13,690 bases of DNA from Dimargaris cristalligena. Taxonomy: Eukaryota > Kickxellomycota > Dimargaritomycetes > Dimargaritales > Dimargaritaceae. Positions 1-7,524 of the stretch are shown piece after piece. The number at the start of each line of letters is the position of its first letter. Position 1 is the first letter of the stretch. Below the pieces are notes generated by a model, which saw only the letters and a list, made by a program, of their open reading frames with translations, was not told the origin of the DNA and did no database searches. The stretch covers positions 17,476 to 31,165 of the forward strand of contig JANBQC010000252.1 of NCBI GenBank assembly GCA_027576995.1, given 5' to 3'. The translations under genes were made by a program, and so were the position numbers.

Positions 1-2
1 GT

Positions 3-368
3 ATGAACCTCAACGGACACGGTGGGACGTCGCCCACGGGGGCGGGTAACGCCACCAATGGTGGAGCCCAGGGGATGTTCAACTTTCCCGGTATGCCTAA
101 TCCCTACATGATGCAGTCCGGCGCGGGCGGTTTCATGGGCAACCCTGCTTATAACCCTTACGCCTTTAATCCCAGCATGGCCATGGCCATGGGGATGAAT
201 ATGGCCTTCATGGGCGGTTACGGCCACCCCGGCATGGCCGCTGCCGGAGGGGGGGCTCAGCGGGCTTATAATCCCCACATGGCGAACGGTGGCCACCACC
301 CCCACATGATGAACGGGGCTGGATATCCGGGCATGGGTGGATTCATGAACCACTCGGGTATGCTGCAG
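3..368 (+). other. Met/Gly/Asn-rich low-complexity protein segment
   Basis: The first ~122 codons encode about 19 Met, many Gly, Asn, Ala and His, and scattered Phe and Tyr, with motifs such as MAMAMGMNMAF and NPYAFNP. There is no charge pattern typical of a folded domain. It sits immediately before the part that aligns with IDE domain 2, so it is either an insert between M16 domains 1 and 2 or the N-terminus of a protein lacking domain 1. A second, shorter Met/Gly/Ser-rich insert occurs at residues ~608-630 (PTGMGGMGNPTG), in what would be a surface loop at the start of the C-terminal domain. Such composition suggests a disordered, possibly condensate-prone linker; that is inference. Confidence 0.8.
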
Positions 369-2510
369 GACGTAAGTGTGGGCCCGACCGCGGCCGGTTA
401 CCACTCCTCTACCCCCCAACTGGATATGCACGAGGAGTGGGCGCCCGCCCTCGCCTACATTCGCCACCTGCTGGAACTGCGCACCCCTGGTTCGATCATT
501 CATTACCTCAACAAGAAGGGTTGGGGCACGTACATTCATACTTCGGATATTATGGATATGGACTGTGATACCCCCTTCTTTAAGCTGACCATCAGCCTAA
601 CCAAGGTCGGTTTCGAAGCCTACGAAGAGGTGGTCCGCGCGGTGTTCCAGTACATGTACATGATCCGCCGGGCCGGTATCCAGCACTGGCTGTATGACGA
701 AATTCGTTCGATTGCGGCCATCAAGTTCTTCATGCGGGCCAAGTACAACGATTTCGATTGTCCCCGTTTCTCCGACATGATGGCCCGCGACGACCTGGCC
801 CCCAACATGTACGTCTGCGACCACGCCATGTACTATCAGTGTAATCCTGACGTGATCCACCAGGCTCTGGCCTGCTTCCACCCCAAGAACTTCGCCGTGT
901 TGGTCGTGAGCCGGGACATTGAGTCTCCCGGTATGTCGCGCGAAATGTACTACGAAACCAAGTACCAGGTCACGTCGCTGCCGCTGACCCTCCAGATGGC
1001 CTTGGCCAACCTGAAGCGCAACGACAAGTTCTTCCTGCCCTCCAAGAATCCCTACGTGATTGAGCGCTGGGAGAACCTGGAGTCCTCTGGTCAGCCCGAC
1101 AAGTCCATCTCGATTCTGTCCGATACGCCCCAGAGCCGCTGCTGGTACTTCCGTACGAACCACTTTACGCCACCCCGCAGTAACATCCACATTGCCCTGC
1201 AAAGCCCCCTGTCGTTCAAGACGCCCGCCTCCAGTGTGCGTACTAAGATCATGATCAAGTTATTGCAGGAGCGTTGTAAGAAGCTCATCGACTCGTCCAG
1301 TTCCGCCGGGGCCGCTTCCATGTTCTATTCCATCGACGCCGGTCCGGATGGTATCCAAATCTCGCTCGAGGGCTTCAACGAGAAGAACGACCTGATGCTG
1401 ACCAACGTCTTCACCGCGCTCCACGACATCAAGGTGGACCCCTACCGGCTGAAGTTCTTTATTGACGAGTACATTCTGGATCTCAACTGCGATTCATCCC
1501 AGAACTCGGAGTGCCCGACCATGTTCATCGAGAGCGCGCTCAAGGGTTACGTGTGGCCCCACGACGTGCAGCTCAATGAACTGCGCACCATCACCGTGAG
1601 CGACATTAGTCAGTTCATCCAGAACTACCTCAACCGTACCCACGTCGAGATGTTCGTCACCGGTAACGCGACCGAGACCGAAGCTTTGGACTACCTCCAC
1701 CTGGCCGAACGGTACATGAAGCGCACTTCGGTGCTTAAGGTTGAGCGGTACACCAACACGTCGATGCATATTCCCCTAGGCGGTCGGTTCCTCTACCGCC
1801 TGCGGACCAAGTCGCAGCTGGCCGCCCTTCCGTCGCCCACGGGCATGGGTGGAATGGGAAACCCCACCGGACTACCGTCATCCAACTCATCGGACGAGCC
1901 CTCCCGGATCGCCTACTTCGTCCAAGTCGGTGACTGTTCCGAGGCGCGCCTCCGGGTCTACCAGGACCTGGTGGCCCGGGTGATCCACGACAAGTGTCTC
2001 CTATCCTTCATGGAACAGCTCAACCTCACCCAGATGGAATGCCAGGTCCTGTGCAAGCCTAACCTTCCGCTTGGTATGGTGTTCTCGGCGGCCGGCCGCA
2101 AGGACCCTATGTTCCTGGAAAGCGGCATGGAACTGTGCCTGCAGACCGTGAAGCGGCACCTGTTGGACATGTCGCCCATTGTGCTGGAGGAACACGTAGA
2201 GAAGCTGCGTCAGGAGAAACTGACCCAGGCCAAGGGTGCCACTTCGACCCAGCTGTGGCACGGTATCATCTACGAATGCCCCTCCATCTACCAGGCCGAG
2301 GAGCTCGACATTCTGGCTTCCATCAACAAATCGGGACTCATGGAATTCTTCAAGCGGTACTTCGATAAGAATACCCGTTACCTCACGAAACTCTCCGTTC
2401 ATGTGTCAGCCCACGACAAGATGCCCATGATGGACGGTCAAGTGTTCGTCAAGGACGTCAAGATCCTTAAGACACTGCTGCAGAACTCGGAAATGCCCCG
2501 GTTGAACTAA
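3..2510 (+). CDS. Insulysin-like M16 family metallopeptidase homologue (5' end probably cut by the window)
   Basis: Family: the M16 insulin-degrading enzyme/nardilysin/yeast Ste23-Axl1 group, which are four-domain clamshell zinc peptidases that degrade or process peptides. Seen: residues ~140-370 match IDE domain 2 (segments RTPGSIIHYLNKKGW, then FQYMYMIRRAG, then NDKFFLPSKNPYV). Residues ~370-605 match the middle domain, with a GFNEKND segment like IDE's GYNDKQ. Residues ~630-815 match the C-terminal domain, ending in LSVHVSAHDK. The stop at 2508-2510 matches the family's usual C-terminus. Residues 1-~122 are Met/Gly/Asn-rich and unlike the family. Domain 1 with HxxEH is not visible, and only two bases precede the first ATG, so the true start is probably upstream and the catalytic half unseen. 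Alternatively this ATG is the real start and the protein is a half-size, non-catalytic member. The IDE segment RTKEQLGY, with a substrate-contacting Arg and Tyr, is replaced near residues 665-680. No introns are needed. Confidence 0.92.
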   Translation: MNLNGHGGTSPTGAGNATNGGAQGMFNFPGMPNPYMMQSGAGGFMGNPAYNPYAFNPSMAMAMGMNMAFMGGYGHPGMAAAGGGAQRAYNPHMANGGHHPHMMNGAGYPGMGGFMNHSGMLQDVSVGPTAAGYHSSTPQLDMHEEWAPALAYIRHLLELRTPGSIIHYLNKKGWGTYIHTSDIMDMDCDTPFFKLTISLTKVGFEAYEEVVRAVFQYMYMIRRAGIQHWLYDEIRSIAAIKFFMRAKYNDFDCPRFSDMMARDDLAPNMYVCDHAMYYQCNPDVIHQALACFHPKNFAVLVVSRDIESPGMSREMYYETKYQVTSLPLTLQMALANLKRNDKFFLPSKNPYVIERWENLESSGQPDKSISILSDTPQSRCWYFRTNHFTPPRSNIHIALQSPLSFKTPASSVRTKIMIKLLQERCKKLIDSSSSAGAASMFYSIDAGPDGIQISLEGFNEKNDLMLTNVFTALHDIKVDPYRLKFFIDEYILDLNCDSSQNSECPTMFIESALKGYVWPHDVQLNELRTITVSDISQFIQNYLNRTHVEMFVTGNATETEALDYLHLAERYMKRTSVLKVERYTNTSMHIPLGGRFLYRLRTKSQLAALPSPTGMGGMGNPTGLPSSNSSDEPSRIAYFVQVGDCSEARLRVYQDLVARVIHDKCLLSFMEQLNLTQMECQVLCKPNLPLGMVFSAAGRKDPMFLESGMELCLQTVKRHLLDMSPIVLEEHVEKLRQEKLTQAKGATSTQLWHGIIYECPSIYQAEELDILASINKSGLMEFFKRYFDKNTRYLTKLSVHVSAHDKMPMMDGQVFVKDVKILKTLLQNSEMPRLN

Positions 2511-3049
2511 GTATTACCTCCTTCATTTCCCATCCTAAACTCTAATAACCCGGTCAACTATATAATTTATTCGTCTGAATGGTGGAGTATTTTCCAGATG
2601 TATATGGGGATCATCATTCAGTTTTCCTCTTCATCGTATGTTTTGCACAACCGTAGTACCCCTCTCCTCCTCATCCTTTCGTCAAGGTTTTGTGGACCCC
2701 TTAATTACCCCCCGCGCTTGCCCCACATTCGTGATGTGCCCCCCCTCAATGATTTCAATCATTCTCTCCCCTCCCGCTGTAGTATGTGTGTATGCGCTTT
2801 ACCGTTTCGTAAATATGCTCGGTATTTATGTATCTTCTACTTACTTTATCCATATCCCTCACTCTCCCTTTATTTAAATATATATGTTATTTACCTTTTT
2901 TATGTGGTTTGGCCACTATTTGTTTATTGGCACCCGTTATTTATCAGAGGATATGGTTATTTATTCGCTCTCATTTACCACCACCCGTCTTGGATCCTCC
3001 TCAAGACCATTACTTGCATTAATCACCTCATCAACATAAGTTATCCTCG

Positions 3050-3059
3050 AATAAATAAA
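3050..3059 (+). terminator. Overlapping AATAAA polyadenylation signals for the M16 gene
   Basis: Two overlapping AATAAA hexamers lie ~540 nt after the M16 stop codon, followed by an AT-rich tract. Further copies at 3192-3197 and 3207-3212 are alternatives. Fungal poly(A) signals are degenerate, so the actual cleavage site could be earlier. Confidence 0.4.
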
Positions 3060-3395
3060 TATATTATATTACATGTTACCATAATAATGAACCCTCAACT
3101 ATTGAGCGTGAAACGCAAGAACTGACTGGATACCCAAATACGACACGTAAACTTATTTACTGAGAAATTTGTGCAGTGATAGCTTCATCATAATAAATCG
3201 GTGGATAATAAATAATTACTTGGTTTAGCAATGTTTTTTTATCGAACAGGAGATCTTTATTTATTAATACCAGCTACCAAAGTTCAACGATATTTCTATA
3301 GTCTTCCTTCATATTTCCACATAGGAGGGTACTTTCCGCCTTTCCATACTATGGTAATTGAAGAAAATGCTTTGCTATATGGTGTTTTGGAGTAT

Positions 3396-3405
3396 TTATT
3401 TATTG
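3396..3405 (-). terminator. Overlapping AATAAA polyadenylation signals for the minus-strand repeat-protein gene
   Basis: The plus-strand sequence TTTATTTATT reads as two overlapping AATAAA hexamers on the minus strand, ~265 nt beyond the stop of the repeat-protein gene. Together with the plus-strand signals near 3050-3212 this lets both convergent transcripts end without overlapping. Confidence 0.4.
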
Positions 3406-3540
3406 TAAGGCAAGGTAGTTTTAACGATAAACATAGGTGTTTAAAAAAGTAATACCAAGTATAAATTGCCAATTTAGATATTGTGTAGTCTGTAGAACGA
3501 ATAAGGAAGGGTCACGGAGTAGAACTATGGCCCAACGAAA

Positions 3541-3556
3541 AGCTCCTTTAGGAGCT
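3541..3556. repeat. Short perfect hairpin AGCTCC-TTTA-GGAGCT
   Basis: A 6-bp stem with a 4-nt loop, ~115 nt beyond the stop codon of the minus-strand gene and within its presumed 3' UTR. It is followed on the plus strand by a CACGTG at 3558-3563. No function can be assigned. Confidence 0.5.
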
Positions 3557-3669
3557 ATACACGTGGAAATGTCGAAATATTTATGACTTTATATTCAAAG
3601 TCTGAACTTCAGGATTTTGAAAAAAAAAACATACATCAGTTAGTTTGGTTAGGCGTGTACAATACTTTT

Positions 3670-6600
3670 TTAGAGAGCAGGAGAAGGTTCAGCCTCGCGC
3701 CCACCAGACACGACATAGCGTACACTACTGCCGCAACTCAACCAGTTGTTAGAGTCGGGCATGGGATCATTCACGCGGTTTCGGCGGGGGGGACTTCCCT
3801 CGGTGGCCAGGGGGGGACGGGGCGTGAACTTAATTTCGGAGGCCGGGGTGTCTGACGTGGGGGGCGCTGAGTGACCCAACAACGTGGGGTCGCGGCGACT
3901 GGGGTGAACATAGGTGTGCACCGTTTCGGCCTGTTCGCCGGTGTCGTAGTGGATGCCACCTCCGCTGTTGCCACTACTGCGGTCAAAGGCGCCGGCGGGG
4001 CGGCGCGAGAAAAGGTGGGTTAGTCCACCGGCGTCACTCTGGTTACTGAGGGTGCTGTCATCGCTGCTGAGACTATTGATGCTGGCATGACGGCTACGCG
4101 AAGTGGAATCGAAGTGTTCATTACCGTTTGCACCCGCCGCCGCATGGATGCCCATTCCGGTAGCAGCCGTGGCCCCACCGGCACGTCTCACCAACTCTTC
4201 GGTGTGGAAGGGCGGGTAGTCGGTGGACTTGGTGGGGGTGGCGGTACCGGAGGTGGTATCCTTATTCAGGGTATTGGAGGCCGAATCATTATTGTAGAGG
4301 TAGTCATGGAGGGAAGTAGTATTGGAGGAGCGGAGGTGGCTGCTGTTGTTGTCATCGGCGCTACTGGTACGGCGGCTACTGCTGCCTAAATTTTCGAGGC
4401 CGTTGCCAATGGCACTCACGGCATCGTGAACCATATCGTAGGCGCCGTGCACGGTTTTGGCGATGCCGTAACCCGCCTCGTTCTTGACGGTATCCGCCGC
4501 CTCGCGCGCCACATGGGAGGCCTGGTTGAGACCGGACTGGGCATTCTGCTTCACCCCTTCTAAGGATTCGGAGGCCTGGTTGAGCCCGGACTGGGCCTTC
4601 TGTTTCACTCCTTCCAGAGTTTCCGAGGCCTCGTTGGTCGACTGACCCAACCAGTGACTGGCGCGGTCCTTGACCTCTTCGACTACGCTTCCTCCGGTCT
4701 GTTGTTGACCGACCGCTGCGGTGCGGTCCAGGGAACTGCGCACCTTATGCTTTACACTGTCCAGGGTTTCGGCGGCGACCTGGGCGGTATGGTTGAACCA
4801 ACCGGCGGCCTGTTTCTCGGCCTCTTCGGCCACCTGAGCGGCCTTGTGGGCCGCCTCCACGGAGCGATCGACACTGCGGCGCGCGTGGTTCTTGGCTTCA
4901 TCCACCTTGGCGGCGGCGTCATTGACGGTGTGGTGCAACCAATGCGCGGTTTGCTTTTCGGTTTCCTCGGCCTCCCGGACGGCGTGGTGGGCGGTATGGA
5001 TGGAGTGATCGAAACTCTCCCGGGCGTGGTTCTTGGCCTGATCTACCTTGGCGGAGGCGTCGTGGACGGTGTGATCGACCCATTGGACGGTTTGTTTTTC
5101 GGCCTTTTCGGCTTCCTGGGCGGCGGCATGGGCGGTATCCACGGTACGGTTGAAACTGTCGCGGACCTTGCTTTGCGCCTGACCCACCTTTCGGGCGGTA
5201 TCATCGACGGCCTCGCTAAACCAACGGGAAGTCAGTTTCTCGGCATTTTCGGCCTCCTGAGCGGCCCGGTGGGCGGCCTCAACGGTATGATCGAAATCAT
5301 TGCGGGCCTGGTGTTTGGCTTCGTCCACCTTTTGGTTGGCGTTGTTCAGGGTATGGCCGAACCAACTCGAGGTACGCTTTTCGACGCCCTTGGCTTCCTG
5401 GGCCACGGAGTTGGCCGTGTCAATGGTATGATCGAAGCTTTCGCGGGCCTTGTTCTTCGCCTGATCCACCTCTTGGGCGGCGTTATCCAGAGTATTGCCG
5501 AACCAACTGGTGGTGCGCTTCTCGACCTTGGCGGCCTCGTCAGCGGCCCGTTCGGCGGTATCGATGGTACGGTCAAAACCGTCGTAAGTCTGGTGTTTCG
5601 CTTGTTCCACTTTTTGGGCGGCGTCATCCAGCGTACGGCTGAACCAACCGGTAGTGTGCTTTTCGGCCACCTTGGCTTCGTTGGCGGTCTTTTTGGCGGC
5701 ATCGACGGTACGATCCAAACCTTCGCGGGCCTTGGATTCGGCTTGATCCACTGTTTCGGCGACGTCACCGACGGCCCGACCGAACCAACTGGTGGTTTGT
5801 TTCTTAGCGTTGGCGGCTTCCTGGGCGGCCGAGTGGGCCGTATTGACGGAGTGGTCGACACTGTTACGGGCCCGGAGCTTGGCCTGTTCCACCTTGGCAG
5901 CGGCATCATCAACGGTGCTGTCGAACCAATGGGAGACGCGCTTTTCGGCTCCTTCGATTTCCTGGGCAACGTCGCGGTTGATGGTGGTCGCACCGGAAAC
6001 GGTACGATCCAAACCTTCCCGGGCCTTGTTTTTCACTTCGTCCACCTTTTCGGCGGCGTCATCAATGGTCGAACGGCTGAACCAACTGGTGACCCAGTTC
6101 TTGGCGCCTTCGGCCTCTTCAGCGACCTTGTGTTCCGCCTGGCCCACGGTTTCAGCAGCGCCGTCGACGGCCTGGCCTAACCAATGGGAAGTCTTGTTCT
6201 TCACGTCGCCCGCGACTTCACCCGCGACTTCACCGCCTTCCTTGGCGGTGTCGAGGGCCGCGCGGACGGACCGGCTGACCGTCTCGCCCACCTTGCTGGT
6301 GGCGTCTTCCACCGTTTCCGCAGCGCCCTGCGCCTTGTCGTAAACGGTGTTCAGAGACTGGTTGATGCCGGAACTGGCCTTGTCCTTGGCGTCGTCAACG
6401 ACCTCGGCCGACTTGGTAAAGGGCAAGAAGGAGAGCAGCGAGGAGGTATTGTTGTTGTTATCGTTGTTGTTGGAGGAAGTGGAGGCAGTTGAGGGTTTGC
6501 GGTGGCCAACCACTTGCTCGGTGCGGATCTTATGGTCCACAACAACACCATCACCACCACTGGCGCGGCGTTCATAGCCGCCCCCAATGGCGTCCACGGC

Positions 6601-6900
6601 ATTGTCCATGGCGCTGTGGGCGGTGTCATAAGTTGAGTGCATGGATTGGGCCACGCGCTGACCAGCAGTAGTACCACGGTTGTCTTGTTCCATAGCTACC
6701 GCAGGTCCATTAGTCGTTCGGGCGGATTCCTCGGCCATGGCGCGGATATCAGCCGTAGTGGTGGGAGGGCGGTCAGCAATATCGTCGCCCATGTTGGCAG
6801 TGTCCGTGTACCGGTGGCGGTAGCCCTGGGTGGACATGGCCGAGACTATCGGGGCAGCCAGGGGCATGGAGGCGGCGACTAGAGTAATAGGGTTCGGCAT
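3670..6900 (-). CDS. LEA-like amphipathic-helix tandem-repeat protein (1076 aa)
   Basis: No enzyme domain is visible. The N-terminus has an uncharged hydrophobic stretch (residues ~5-21, a weak signal or membrane-anchor candidate). A Tyr/His-rich cap motif follows at ~87-114 ending in RRAS, then an Asn/Ser-rich linker (~136-155). A long Ala/Lys/Glu/Asp-rich helical region runs from ~160 to ~805; within it Trp recurs exactly every 47 residues from 325 to 701. An 18-residue duplication (758-793), a second cap motif (~811-846) ending in RRTS, and a Ser/Asn-rich disordered tail complete the protein. Family knowledge: such repeats resemble group-3 LEA proteins, apolipoproteins and perilipins, whose amphipathic helices fold on membranes or on drying. 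A stress-protection or membrane/lipid-coating role is inference. The start has A at -3; Met22 is an alternative. It is convergent with the M16 gene and divergent from the SOD gene. A ~1.5 kb antisense frame is a shadow. Confidence 0.88.
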   Translation of the reverse strand: MPNPITLVAASMPLAAPIVSAMSTQGYRHRYTDTANMGDDIADRPPTTTADIRAMAEESARTTNGPAVAMEQDNRGTTAGQRVAQSMHSTYDTAHSAMDNAVDAIGGGYERRASGGDGVVVDHKIRTEQVVGHRKPSTASTSSNNNDNNNNTSSLLSFLPFTKSAEVVDDAKDKASSGINQSLNTVYDKAQGAAETVEDATSKVGETVSRSVRAALDTAKEGGEVAGEVAGDVKNKTSHWLGQAVDGAAETVGQAEHKVAEEAEGAKNWVTSWFSRSTIDDAAEKVDEVKNKAREGLDRTVSGATTINRDVAQEIEGAEKRVSHWFDSTVDDAAAKVEQAKLRARNSVDHSVNTAHSAAQEAANAKKQTTSWFGRAVGDVAETVDQAESKAREGLDRTVDAAKKTANEAKVAEKHTTGWFSRTLDDAAQKVEQAKHQTYDGFDRTIDTAERAADEAAKVEKRTTSWFGNTLDNAAQEVDQAKNKARESFDHTIDTANSVAQEAKGVEKRTSSWFGHTLNNANQKVDEAKHQARNDFDHTVEAAHRAAQEAENAEKLTSRWFSEAVDDTARKVGQAQSKVRDSFNRTVDTAHAAAQEAEKAEKQTVQWVDHTVHDASAKVDQAKNHARESFDHSIHTAHHAVREAEETEKQTAHWLHHTVNDAAAKVDEAKNHARRSVDRSVEAAHKAAQVAEEAEKQAAGWFNHTAQVAAETLDSVKHKVRSSLDRTAAVGQQQTGGSVVEEVKDRASHWLGQSTNEASETLEGVKQKAQSGLNQASESLEGVKQNAQSGLNQASHVAREAADTVKNEAGYGIAKTVHGAYDMVHDAVSAIGNGLENLGSSSRRTSSADDNNSSHLRSSNTTSLHDYLYNNDSASNTLNKDTTSGTATPTKSTDYPPFHTEELVRRAGGATAATGMGIHAAAGANGNEHFDSTSRSRHASINSLSSDDSTLSNQSDAGGLTHLFSRRPAGAFDRSSGNSGGGIHYDTGEQAETVHTYVHPSRRDPTLLGHSAPPTSDTPASEIKFTPRPPLATEGSPPRRNRVNDPMPDSNNWLSCGSSVRYVVSGGREAEPSPAL
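4522..4629 (-). repeat. Tandem 54-bp duplication (18-residue unit) within the repeat-protein gene
   Basis: Residues 758-775 and 776-793 are nearly identical 18-mers (ASETLEGVKQKAQSGLNQ and ASESLEGVKQNAQSGLNQ). Eighteen residues make five helical turns, so the duplication keeps the helix face in register. It looks younger than the 47-residue array because identity is far higher. Confidence 0.9.
4801..5928 (-). repeat. Eight exact-length 141-bp coding repeats (47-residue units)
   Basis: Trp codons fall at residues 325, 372, 419, 466, 513, 560, 607, 654 and 701, spaced by 47 residues every time, which gives eight complete units. Unit pattern: W-F at 1-2, T at 5, D-D/N near 7-8, A-A at 9-10, V at 13, D/E-Q/E-A-K at 14-17, A-R at 20-21, F/L/V-D at 24-25, T/S-V/I at 27-28, T/A-A-H near 30-32, and A at 35 and 38, with K-x-T-T/S closing the unit. 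Irregular units extend outward: Trp at 240, 269 and 273 before, and 750 after. The units differ at many residues, so the array is old and length is conserved more strictly than sequence. Confidence 0.93.
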
Positions 6901-7032
6901 ATTGATGATAGTGGTGGTTTAGTTGTGGAAAACCAAGCAAGTGGGGGGGGAGGGAATAGGTGGGGGAGTTTTGATTGATATAAGTTGTTGCGACAGAGAC
7001 GGTATATGATCTTCTGAGGCAAGCTGGAGGGG

Positions 7033-7047
7033 AAATATATAAAAAAA
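7033..7047 (-). promoter_or_regulatory. TATA element upstream of the repeat-protein gene
   Basis: On the minus strand the sequence reads T-rich then TATATATTT, ~135-145 nt before the ATG at 6900. The minus-strand leader from here to the ATG is pyrimidine-rich and has no upstream ATG, which fits a simple promoter. An AGGGG/CCCCT motif lies right beside it at 7028-7032. Confidence 0.45.
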
Positions 7048-7182
7048 TAAGGTGGCTTAAAAGAAGAGTGAAAGTGTAGTAAAACGGTGTACTACTGCCT
7101 CCACATGGAAGTTGGCCTTAGTTAGGGGTGGTTTAAGGGAGCAGAATAAAATGGGTTTGGGGGGTTGTGTGTAATAAAGGGA

Positions 7183-7190
7183 TATAAAAG
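7183..7190 (+). promoter_or_regulatory. Plus-strand TATAAAAG box without a recognised gene
   Basis: A consensus-grade TATA box points toward 7200-7400, where only AT-rich sequence and a short GC-rich island occur. It could drive a non-coding transcript or be fortuitous. Confidence 0.25.
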
Positions 7191-7514
7191 GGTTCAGGTG
7201 TAAATTTGATGGAGTAAAAAACAGGATCCGTGGAAAAATGGATCTATTTAAATAGGTAGCTTGAAGCAGAGCCCTAGCGACGCAGTGGTGGCGGCGGGGG
7301 CTGCTTGCGATCTGCCCTATCTCCGATGGCCCTCGTTGCCACTAGGTGCTCCGCCCAGGGCACGGTCATTGACCAAAGTATCCAATAGTCAACGGTATCC
7401 TATATAACATAGGGCGTAGGCTGGTTGAACAAAATAAGCAATGTATTGGATGAGGGGCGAGGTCTTGTTTTAACTTGGTGATAAGATAACCCGCCGACTC
7501 TCGTTGAGCTCACC

Positions 7515-7524
7515 TTGACGTCAA
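7515..7524. promoter_or_regulatory. Full consensus CRE palindrome TTGACGTCAA
   Basis: TGACGTCA at 7516-7523, extended to a 10-bp palindrome, is the consensus for ATF/CREB-type bZIP factors (Atf1 in fungi). It lies ~615 bp upstream of the LEA-like start. A half-type site, TGACGTGG, is at 8059-8066. Atf1-type factors act below stress MAP kinases in fungi. Regulation of this gene through the site is inference. Confidence 0.45.

Larger units (their letters stand above)
2511..3669. other. AT-rich spacer between convergent genes
   Basis: This 1.16 kb holds the 3' ends of two genes that converge. It is clearly more AT-rich than the genes and carries candidate polyadenylation signals on both strands. 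A 175-codon open frame starting at 2598 and a 73-codon frame at 3231 encode Tyr/Ile/Leu/Phe-rich low-quality sequence, as expected from AT-rich DNA, and show no recognisable domain. I see no RNA gene here. Confidence 0.75.
7028..7457. promoter_or_regulatory. Three STRE-type AGGGG motifs
   Basis: AGGGG occurs at 7028-7032, 7124-7128 and 7453-7457, upstream of the LEA-like gene. AGGGG/CCCCT is the core of the stress response element bound by Msn2/4-type zinc fingers in yeast. The motif is only 5 bp and this DNA is G-rich, so chance copies are likely; the support comes from the type of gene downstream. Confidence 0.3.

Noticed and set aside
372..434. Perfect donor-like GTAAGT at 372-377 in the M16 gene, with a 63-nt in-frame stretch to an AG at 434
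   Set aside because: The frame is open throughout, the acceptor context is poor and no clear branch point is seen. Splicing would remove sequence next to the domain-2 start without improving the alignment. It could be an alternative isoform but is not supported.
597..1202. 201-codon minus-strand frame inside the M16 gene
   Set aside because: Antisense shadow of a strongly coding, family-matched frame; no domain.
2598..3125. 175-codon plus-strand frame with hydrophobic Tyr/Ile/Leu-rich product
   Set aside because: It lies in AT-rich 3' flanking DNA; the composition follows base content and no family or signal-peptide pattern is seen.
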